Below are positions 29,306 to 34,492 of a stretch of DNA of 34,492 nucleotides, piece by piece. This stretch comes from a virus: positions 1 to 34,492 of IMG/VR virus record IMGVR_UViG_3300038657_000084; one strand, written 5' to 3'. A model generated the notes under the pieces. The model was not told the DNA's origin. It was given only the letters and a program-made list of their open reading frames with translations, and did no database searches. How positions within the stretch are numbered: position 1 is the first letter of the stretch; each line of letters begins with the position of its first letter. A program made the position numbers and the translations under genes.

Positions 29306-29656
29306 TTAAACTGTTAATTCCTCCGTTTCACGGAGAGCCGCTTCTATTAGTGGCGGCACTGGCTTGTAGGTCTCAAAACGCTCTCTTTGGAATAACTTGT
29401 AATGCTGCATACGGTAGTGGGCCTTGTGCTTCTTGATCCACAGATCATTGAGGTGCCAAATGCCACGGTACCACTGCCAAAATAATCGGCTTCTATTTAG
29501 CCGCGCCGCCATCTGCGGGTAGTAAGTATTGAGGTAGATGCATCCCATGTGGTAGCGAATCCAGAAAAGGTCTTCGCTACAGTAGGCTTCGCCGCCCCAT
29601 ATCTCCTGGAGCATCGTTTGCTCCGTTGCTTCGTGCTTTTGGTCGGAGTTCATCAT
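29306..29656 (-). CDS. Hypothetical Trp/Tyr-rich early protein (116 aa)
   Basis: No family recognised. It is unusually rich in aromatic and basic residues (DLFWIRYHMGCIYLNTYYPQMAARLNRSRLFWQWYRGIWHLNDLWIKKHKAHYRMQHYKLFQRERF), consistent with a small nucleic-acid or protein-binding factor. The start is joined to the stop of MuB by one shared base (TAATG). It stays in all positions on the early strand, so early expression is expected. Confidence 0.6.
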   Translation of the reverse strand: MMNSDQKHEATEQTMLQEIWGGEAYCSEDLFWIRYHMGCIYLNTYYPQMAARLNRSRLFWQWYRGIWHLNDLWIKKHKAHYRMQHYKLFQRERFETYKPVPPLIEAALRETEELTV

Positions 29657-30558
29657 TACGCGAGGGCTTCGTAGGCCATGTCTCCTACGTGGAGGTCGGC
29701 CAGTATTTCCCGGCTCACGGGTAGGTTACGTTCCTGGCTCAGCTTCTCAGCGTTTTCGATCATGTTGCGCAGGGTGCCGTAGTCTTTGGCGTGTGCTATC
29801 AGGTAGTTCAGTGCGTAACTGTCGGTGATGCCGTAGTCGGAGGCTATCGTCTGCACCACCTTCTTGGTGGGGCGGTACAGTGGCTGCCAGTAAGCGATGC
29901 GGCGACGGAGTTCGTCGAAGCCCATCACCTTGCGGCTCGCCTGGCGGTCGATCTCGCTTTTCAAAAACTCGGTACCACCAATTACCATTCCGGCGCTGCC
30001 TTCGGTTGCGTCGTAGATGACCTGGAGGAGGCGTAAGCAGGTGTTGCTCAGCTTTCCGGCATCGTCAATAATCAGGAGGGCATCGGCAGTAGAGACCAGT
30101 TTGCGGATGATGGCGTCCATCATTTCGGCGATGCTACCACCATCATTAAGCCCCATGCTTTGCTGGATGCTGCGCACAAAGGTGCGCTTGGTATGCAGTA
30201 CCGTGGCCAGCACGTAAAATACGTGGTTGTTGGTGCGCTGGTAGTGGCGTAGTGCGGTGGTTTTTCCTGCGCCGGTGTAGCCCGCTACGCCCAAAAAGCG
30301 GCGGTTTTGCTGGGCATCTTTGCACAGTGCGCTGATGCTGGCGTAGTTGCGAGTGTTGCGGATATTCCAGGTATCGATGCGGAAATAGTGCTGCACTTTG
30401 GCGGCCATTTGATCAGATACCTTTTCATCCCACTCACCACGCTTGATGTTGATAAGTGTAGCATCGCTTATGCCGATTTGCGAGGCGAGTTGCCGCTGAC
30501 TGATGCCCGTGCCTAGTGCATCGTTTACCGCTTGTTGTATTGCCGTTCTTTGAATCAT
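29656..30558 (-). CDS. B: MuB-like transposition ATPase (300 aa)
   Basis: Residues 1-60 are a Cro/XRE-like HTH (GISQRQLASQIGISDATLINIKRGEW), as in Mu B. The AAA+ core has Walker A GYTGAGKTT (93-101) and Walker B ALLIIDDAGKL (D165, D166), followed by GGTEFLK and the Arg-rich LRRRIAYWQPLYRP, a sensor/arginine-finger region. MuB forms filaments on DNA, chooses targets, activates MuA and gives target immunity. It is 4 bp after the MuA stop in the same order as Mu (A then B). Length is close to Mu B (312 aa). Confidence 0.93.
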   Translation of the reverse strand: MIQRTAIQQAVNDALGTGISQRQLASQIGISDATLINIKRGEWDEKVSDQMAAKVQHYFRIDTWNIRNTRNYASISALCKDAQQNRRFLGVAGYTGAGKTTALRHYQRTNNHVFYVLATVLHTKRTFVRSIQQSMGLNDGGSIAEMMDAIIRKLVSTADALLIIDDAGKLSNTCLRLLQVIYDATEGSAGMVIGGTEFLKSEIDRQASRKVMGFDELRRRIAYWQPLYRPTKKVVQTIASDYGITDSYALNYLIAHAKDYGTLRNMIENAEKLSQERNLPVSREILADLHVGDMAYEALA

Positions 30559-30562
30559 GTTG

Positions 30563-32557
30563 CTATTCGATTATTGAGCCATCGGCATCGTCGCCGCCAA
30601 AAAGGGCGTAGGCCGGGGCTGTCTTTGGTTTTGGTTTAGTTTCCCGCTCCTGGATGATGCCCAGGAGTTCATTGGTCAGGTCGTTCTCCAGTTGGTTGTA
30701 AGCATCTTTGTGTACCAGCTCGGCTGAGAGCACTGGTAAGCCTTCGTTGCGTACTTCCTCCTTGATCGCTTCCATCTCCGTGCGCTGCCAGTGCAGGTAT
30801 TCGCGTCGGTCGTCCAGGGCTTTCGCCAGAACAGCTCCTTCGCCTTCCGCCCTGTCTACCAGGGCCATTGCCGTTTCGTATTTCTGCCGTGCCGTGGCTA
30901 CCCAGGCTCCGTCTTTGTAGAGGTTGATGTACTCCAGCATATCAGGGTCGTACTTCACTGTGAAGCGTTCGCCCAGGTATTGCTTTCTGAACTCCATGTC
31001 CTCCAGTCCTCGCGAGCGCTCCACCTCGTAGGTGATCCGCTCGCCGTTTACTTGTATCGTCAGGCCGTCTTTGCTGTAGATAACCTGGTGCTTGCGTTCT
31101 ACCCAGAAGAGGTCTACCAGTAGGAGGTAGTCGACCTCGCGTCGTTCCGAGTGTTCAACATGGTACTTTTCCAGCCGCGTCCGGCCATCTTTGTCCTTCG
31201 TATTGTTCCACAGCTCAATAGCGAGCCGTAGTTGTGCAGCAGCTCCTGCTTTGGTAGGCATATCCTTTTCGCGTATTTGCTGCTGGATATGGTCTACATT
31301 GGCACGTGTGCGTTGGCTTTTTGCCGTAATATTGCCGCCTTTCCAGTTGGCAAAGTAGCGCAGAAAACAGCCTTCAATAGCTCCCTGTACCCGCTCGATG
31401 GACTTGGCCTTACCGTTGTAAGGAGCGGTAGGGAACGCTACTCGTGACAGGCGCTTCATTAGGTCGCTAGACTCTGCGCTTTTGTTTGCACTGCTGTTAT
31501 CGTACTGCAACTGGTGAGGCAGGTGCATGGTATTGCCCACTGCATCACGCAAGGCAGCTTGGACCAGGGTGCTGCGCTCTGAACCGCCCAGGGCATAACC
31601 GATGATAGCATCGCTGTTGGCGTCCATTACGTAATAAGCGTAAAGGTCGCTACGTGGCTTGCCGTTCTCCAGGTACAAGAGCTGCACCGTAGTGCCATCG
31701 AGTATCCAAAGCGCATCGGCGAACGAAGGTCTGCGCCGTTTGATGGTTCGTTCCATCTCGTTGCGCATAACCTCCGTTCCGTGCCGATGCCCGAACGAGA
31801 TTTGCTTCATCTTCGGAGTGCTAAGGATCTGGCGCACCCGCTCCTCTGTGAGCGTAGCCCAGCCGTAAGCCTCAGCCTCGCGGTTGTAGATGTTTGCGAC
31901 CGTGACGAAGTCCGGTTTCTGCGGACTAGCGTAGAGGTCTATCAGTCTTTTCAATCCCAGCTCCGTCACTTTGGCGGCGTTGTTGTTGCCTACCGTGCCA
32001 GGTACCAGGCTTTCGTGCTGGCTCTTTAGCCAACGCTCCAGGCGACGCCCGTAGGTGCGCCCGTTTCCTACTTTGAAGCCGTACAGATCGCGCACTTTTA
32101 TCACTTGCGCGGCATCGGCCATAAAGGCGGTTTTGCCGTTCCATCTTGGCGCCCACCACTTGCTTTGCGCGAGGCGCAACCACCCGCAAGCTTCGGCCAG
32201 TTGGTCGGCCTTGTCAGAGGGGAAGGACTGATGAAGGAAAAACGGTGCATCATCAGGCAAAACGCGGCGCAGGGCTTCGTCCAAAAGCAACTCCTGAAGG
32301 TAAGCCAGTTCAGGGGTGCCGTAGTGGTGTTCGATGCGTCGTAGGTACTGATCTGGCACTGCATCCAGGCGCACCCATTTGCGGCGGCCATCGGTGGGGT
32401 CATCGTAGTGCATCCAGCTTTCTGAAGCACCGCTACGGTAGCGCTCAAGCCCCTTTTTAATGGTATTAAAACTCTGCTCTACCACTGGCGCACAAGCGTC
32501 AGCAATGGCCTGCGGATTGATGCAGAGGTGTGTTTGTATTTTGGAAAATCTCGTCAC
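30563..32557 (-). CDS. A: MuA-like DDE transposase (664 aa)
   Basis: The RNase-H-like catalytic core is clear: WILDGTTVQLL (first Asp, D287), LQYDNSSANKS (second Asp, D353) and APYNGKAKSIERVQG (Glu, E388). N-terminal helical domains with basic residues (about 40-190) would bind the end repeats, and the C-terminal part should bind MuB. Length is close to Mu A (663 aa). The frame opens at a TTG (32599) with a hydrophobic, non-coding-like lead. The GTG at 32557 (VTRFSKIQTHLCINPQ) is my chosen start. It catalyses strand transfer for integration and replication. Confidence 0.93.
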   Translation of the reverse strand: MTRFSKIQTHLCINPQAIADACAPVVEQSFNTIKKGLERYRSGASESWMHYDDPTDGRRKWVRLDAVPDQYLRRIEHHYGTPELAYLQELLLDEALRRVLPDDAPFFLHQSFPSDKADQLAEACGWLRLAQSKWWAPRWNGKTAFMADAAQVIKVRDLYGFKVGNGRTYGRRLERWLKSQHESLVPGTVGNNNAAKVTELGLKRLIDLYASPQKPDFVTVANIYNREAEAYGWATLTEERVRQILSTPKMKQISFGHRHGTEVMRNEMERTIKRRRPSFADALWILDGTTVQLLYLENGKPRSDLYAYYVMDANSDAIIGYALGGSERSTLVQAALRDAVGNTMHLPHQLQYDNSSANKSAESSDLMKRLSRVAFPTAPYNGKAKSIERVQGAIEGCFLRYFANWKGGNITAKSQRTRANVDHIQQQIREKDMPTKAGAAAQLRLAIELWNNTKDKDGRTRLEKYHVEHSERREVDYLLLVDLFWVERKHQVIYSKDGLTIQVNGERITYEVERSRGLEDMEFRKQYLGERFTVKYDPDMLEYINLYKDGAWVATARQKYETAMALVDRAEGEGAVLAKALDDRREYLHWQRTEMEAIKEEVRNEGLPVLSAELVHKDAYNQLENDLTNELLGIIQERETKPKPKTAPAYALFGGDDADGSIIE

Positions 32558-32589
32558 GTTATTATCTTTATAGCTAAACAGCAGAAATA

Positions 32590-32778
32590 ATGACAGCAAA
32601 ACAATTAGCAGACGAAGTGCTGCACGAAAAAGAAGTCACGCTTCTACCGTATGTGGTGGCTAAATTCATTCTGGCGTGTCAGCGTTCGTTGCGAGATCAC
32701 AATCATCATACTGAGGCAAAGGCTGCTGCTGAGATATACCTCCAGTTGCTATTGCAGAATCCAGGATTGAGTCTTTAA
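32590..32778 (+). CDS. Possible small plus-strand gene opposite the early operon (62 aa)
   Basis: The frame starts at ATG 32590 with MTAKQLADEVLHEKEVTLLPYVVAKFILACQ and ends in a helical segment (EAKAAAEIYLQLLLQ), plausible as a small helical protein. It is the only plus-strand candidate between the packaging arm and the repressor. Its 3' part overlaps the end of the minus-strand 130-aa gene by 113 bp, and its start lies 33 bp from the MuA GTG, facing away. It may instead be a chance frame. Confidence 0.4.
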   Translation: MTAKQLADEVLHEKEVTLLPYVVAKFILACQRSLRDHNHHTEAKAAAEIYLQLLLQNPGLSL

Positions 32779-33058
32779 AGTACTCTTCCATGACGCTACG
32801 CATGTTGTTAGCACTCCTCCGAAGAGCTACTGTAGAAGGATGATCATTGCTAAGTTCAGTATTCATTGATCTCAGAAGAGACTTCAATTTAATTGCGTCG
32901 GTTACGTGAATAGTCAAGTACTCACCGGTCACAGACTCTACGACTGACTTGAGTTGTCTTTTGAGTTCTGCAAGTTCAGATACAGAGACACCATTGCCAC
33001 CGAAATACATATTGGTAGCTAGCTTCTCTAATCGAATATTGATCTGTTGTCTTTCCAT
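32666..33058 (-). CDS. Hypothetical early regulator-region protein (130 aa)
   Basis: No family recognised. Residues 1-50 are helical (ERQQINIRLEKLATNMYFGG, ELAELKRQLKSVVESV) and 60-95 continue helical (DAIKLKSLLRSMNTELSNDHPSTVALRRSANNMRSVM). The last 30 residues are low complexity (QQQPLPQYDDCDLATNADTPE) and coded in the stretch shared with the opposite 62-aa frame. It lies between the Ner-like gene and MuA on the early strand. Confidence 0.6.
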   Translation of the reverse strand: MERQQINIRLEKLATNMYFGGNGVSVSELAELKRQLKSVVESVTGEYLTIHVTDAIKLKSLLRSMNTELSNDHPSTVALRRSANNMRSVMEEYFKDSILDSAIATGGISQQQPLPQYDDCDLATNADTPE

Positions 33059-33086
33059 GATTTTTGAATGATTTTATGGTGAACAA

Positions 33087-33374
33087 TTAGGACATTGCGG
33101 CGGATGGAATGAAGTGGGTAGGGCGGAGAGAAACCATCTTTTCCTCTAGCTCCTTCATGCGCTTGCGGTGCTCTGATGTAGCTGATTCTTTTGCTAGCAA
33201 AATTTTGCTCGCTTCTAAGAGAAGATCAGCATCGGCAGACTCTCCTTTTAGTACTGCACGAACCCAATTCCTGTGATTGCCTGTCTGTTCAGCGATCTCA
33301 TTGATAGAGCCTCGATGTCTACGTGCAGCATCGTACCAAATAGTATCCATTTTACTATCGTTTGCTTTAGTCAT
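33087..33374 (-). CDS. Ner-like HTH regulator, first early gene (95 aa)
   Basis: Residues about 17-45 (AARRHRGSINEIAEQTGNHRNWVRAVLKGE) form a helix-turn-helix. The rest is a helical, charged tail. In Mu the first early gene, ner, faces the repressor and shuts down the early and repressor promoters. The same position holds here, directly after the divergent operator region. Its sequence is not a close Ner match, so the name is functional by position. Confidence 0.7.
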   Translation of the reverse strand: MTKANDSKMDTIWYDAARRHRGSINEIAEQTGNHRNWVRAVLKGESADADLLLEASKILLAKESATSEHRKRMKELEEKMVSLRPTHFIPSAAMS

Positions 33375-33424
33375 TTCAAGTTGCTATTTTCGCACTGTCT
33401 GTGCGTTCTCTGTTCGTTATGTGT

Positions 33425-33452
33425 GCAATATTATAGCATTTAGCAATACTAT
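33425..33452. promoter_or_regulatory. Operator-like direct repeats in the lysis-lysogeny switch
   Basis: GCAATATTAT (33425-33434) and GCAATACTAT (33443-33452) are direct repeats 18 bp apart, under both candidate promoters. A further short palindrome GCAC-tgtct-GTGC lies at about 33392-33404. These are the best candidates for sites bound by the repressor and the Ner-like protein. Confidence 0.5.
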
Positions 33453-33457
33453 GCAAG
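33426..33457 (-). promoter_or_regulatory. Candidate early promoter (minus strand)
   Basis: Read on the minus strand: CTTG (33457-33454), 20 bp, then TAATATTG (33433-33426), fitting TTTG/TAnnTTTG with one mismatch in each box. TATAAT and TTGCAT 15 bp apart are also present. It would start the Ner-like-MuA-MuB transcript with a leader of about 45 bases. Confidence 0.5.
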
Positions 33458-33471
33458 TATTTCTATATTTC
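33439..33471 (+). promoter_or_regulatory. Candidate repressor promoter (plus strand)
   Basis: TTTA (33439-33442), 21 bp, then TATATTTC (33464-33471), an approximate match to TTTG/TAnnTTTG with one mismatch in each box. It faces and overlaps the early promoter, so polymerases would exclude each other. The repressor ATG lies about 20 bases after the expected start. Confidence 0.4.
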
Positions 33472-33496
33472 TTTTTGAAATATTTTTTATTCCTAC

Positions 33497-34342
33497 ATGG
33501 AAATGGAAGAAAAGGGAGCACGATTAAAGGCTGTTAGGAAGAACTACAAACTCAATCAAAAGGAGTTTGCAGAGTCTATAGAGGTCACGCAGCCTCATTT
33601 ATCGTCAATGGAAAATGGCGGTAGATCCCTATCTGCGTCGGTGATAGAAAATATTGCGCAGTGCTATAATGAGGTAAATGTAGATTGGTTGATACACGGT
33701 CGTGGAGAGATGCATATAAATTCAAGTGCAAACCGTGTGCAAAGTACGCCTGAATCGCGTCACCTAATTGCTGAAAATGTCACCTATCTCGACCAAAATG
33801 ACGTTTTAGAGGAAGAATCGGGAGAATATGTTAAGGAAAAATTTGTCTTGGTAGGAGGCGTTACACATGCGGGCATCGCGCTCGATATACCAACGAAAAG
33901 AGGGATAAGGAACACATTTAGCATACCAGGCATCGCGGGGCCGGGTATGATCGTCCAAGTCCAGGGAAACAGTATGACGCCAGTGCTCACTGACGGCGAC
34001 TACATCGTAGTCACGGAAAAACTCAACAGCTTCGGGGAACTAAAACCCGATAGTATTTACCTCGTAATAGACTCAGAATCAACCGCTAGAGTCAAGTACG
34101 TACACATGAAGGAAAAAGGATTTGAATTGCGCAGCGCCAACGGTATAGAATATCCGCCGCTGTTCCTTATCTTTGATGAAGTGAAGGAGCTATGGCCTGT
34201 AAAGCTCCGTATCACCGTCTCCCTGGAGGTACCAGACACCTCGCCTCACCTCACGGCCCGTATTGCTCAGATAGAACAATACCTCTCCAAGAACGAACCC
34301 GGTTGGCACACCGGTCCGCCCCATTCGTCCAAAGAACCTTAA
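33497..34342 (+). CDS. Phage repressor, XRE HTH plus S24/LexA-type peptidase (281 aa)
   Basis: Residues about 6-60 are an XRE helix-turn-helix (GARLKAVRKNYKLNQKEFAESIEVTQPHLSSMENG). Residues about 115-245 are a LexA/CI-type serine peptidase with Ser159 in VQVQGNSMTPVLTDGDYIVV and Lys200 in TARVKYVHM, and a possible Ala-Gly cleavage bond at 125-126 (VTHAGIAL). RecA-stimulated self-cleavage would make the element SOS inducible, unlike Mu, whose repressor lacks this domain. It is divergent from the early operon. A short polar tail (PHSSKEP) closes it. Confidence 0.92.
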   Translation: MEMEEKGARLKAVRKNYKLNQKEFAESIEVTQPHLSSMENGGRSLSASVIENIAQCYNEVNVDWLIHGRGEMHINSSANRVQSTPESRHLIAENVTYLDQNDVLEEESGEYVKEKFVLVGGVTHAGIALDIPTKRGIRNTFSIPGIAGPGMIVQVQGNSMTPVLTDGDYIVVTEKLNSFGELKPDSIYLVIDSESTARVKYVHMKEKGFELRSANGIEYPPLFLIFDEVKELWPVKLRITVSLEVPDTSPHLTARIAQIEQYLSKNEPGWHTGPPHSSKEP

Positions 34343-34349
34343 ACAACAA

Positions 34350-34368
34350 TGTAGCTTTTGTTTTTGGG
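34350..34368 (+). repeat. End-type repeat copy 1 (TGTAGCTTTTGTTTTTGGG)
   Basis: It matches the copy at 34463-34481 (TGTAGCTTTTGTATTTGCC) at 16 of 19 positions. Its reverse complement starts CCCAAAAACAAA, sharing the core CCAAAAACAAA with the 24-bp repeats at 34-81 on the other strand. A third, weaker copy is at 34401-34421 (GTAGAGCCTTTGTTTATG). Confidence 0.5.
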
Positions 34369-34390
34369 TAGTTGCGAGTGCAACTACTTT
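34368..34390 (+). terminator. Hairpin after the repressor gene
   Basis: GTAGTTGC (34368-34375) and GCAACTAC (34380-34387) form a perfect 8-bp stem with a GAGT loop, followed by TTT. It lies 26 bp after the repressor stop. The T run is short, so termination may be partial. Confidence 0.5.
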
Positions 34391-34462
34391 CAGAACAGGC
34401 GTAGAGCCTTTGTTTATGCGGCTCACAGGGTTTTATGGGTTGCGCCCGAAAATGCCGCCCAT

Positions 34463-34481
34463 TGTAGCTTTTGTATTTGCC
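34463..34481 (+). repeat. End-type repeat copy 2 (TGTAGCTTTTGTATTTGCC)
   Basis: It is the partner of 34350-34368 and lies 11 bp from the window edge. Read inward from the edge (minus strand) it begins GGCAAATACAAAAG, comparable to CCAAAAACAAA at the other end, so the two sets are in inverted orientation as transposase sites should be. Confidence 0.5.
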
Positions 34482-34492
34482 CCCTTATAAGC

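Larger units (their letters stand above)
34343..34492 (+). other. Presumed left (immunity-side) end region of the element
   Basis: There is no convincing gene in this 150-bp tail. It holds a hairpin just after the repressor and at least two copies of a 19-bp repeat. In Mu the repressor gene lies next to the left end, so the tip of the element should be here or just outside the window. The terminal CA dinucleotide expected for a Mu-type end is not seen at the last bases, so the tip may be outside. Confidence 0.5.

Noticed and set aside
30563-32557. Site-specific integrase or attachment site elsewhere in the window.
   Set aside because: No tyrosine or serine recombinase was found; MuA and MuB explain integration.
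32557-32600. A TTTG-N20-TAGCTATA promoter just before MuA.
   Set aside because: It would leave a leader of only about five bases before the GTG, and MuA probably shares the upstream early promoter.
34190-34426. Minus-strand 78-codon frame over the end of the repressor.
   Set aside because: It is mostly antisense to the well-supported repressor gene and has no family features.

Overview
The window is a nearly complete Mu-like (transposable) myophage or prophage, about 34.5 kb, in a member of the Bacteroidota. The host call rests on three things. Several proteins belong to families I know mainly from Bacteroidota phages (DUF6046 tail protein, DUF2586 sheath, DUF6633-like early protein). Shine-Dalgarno sites are nearly absent and leaders before ATG are A/T rich. 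Promoter-like sequences resemble the Bacteroidota TTTG/TAnnTTTG pattern. The bases are close to balanced in GC. I do not name a genus.

Layout. At 1-144 lie a perfect 24-bp tandem repeat that looks like transposase binding sites, and a terminator. From 145 to 14275, on the minus strand and read right to left, is the morphogenesis arm: prohead protease/scaffold, major capsid protein, small membrane protein, sheath, exported fibre-like protein, small membrane protein, tail tube, tail chaperone with a -1 frameshift, EF-hand protein, tape measure, DUF6046 protein, hub, spike, gp25-like, LysM-like, baseplate J, gpI-like position and distal fibre. From 14459 to 21302, on the plus strand, is the packaging and head-tail arm: small and large terminase, gp36-like protein, a fused portal-MuF protein with an extra C-terminal domain, membrane protein, gpG-like protein, tail terminator candidate and a small ORF. 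The two arms diverge from a 183-bp gap holding a strong hairpin.

A bidirectional terminator at 21326-21361 separates the packaging arm from a long minus-strand block (21379-33374). That block holds accessory genes (membrane-anchored protein, a cassette-like gene with inverted repeats, HNH endonuclease), then small early genes (DUF2786, MazG-like, HEXXH protein, two tiny basic proteins, DUF6633-like, GemA-like position), a 0.4-kb structured non-coding stretch with a tRNA-like element, a Gam-like DNA-end protector, and the transposition genes MuB and MuA. A Ner-like HTH protein heads the early operon, facing a LexA/S24-type repressor on the plus strand (33497-34342) across a 122-bp switch with overlapping opposed promoters. 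The last 150 bp carries degenerate repeats sharing a core with the 24-bp repeats at the other end, in inverted orientation.

How it would work: the repressor holds the lytic switch off. When it is inactivated, probably by RecA-stimulated self-cleavage, the Ner-like protein, MuA and MuB are made and replicate the element by transposition while the Gam-like protein guards DNA ends. Terminase fills heads through the portal, and a contractile tail is built from the minus-strand arm. I found no recognisable endolysin and no integrase, and found only candidate holins.
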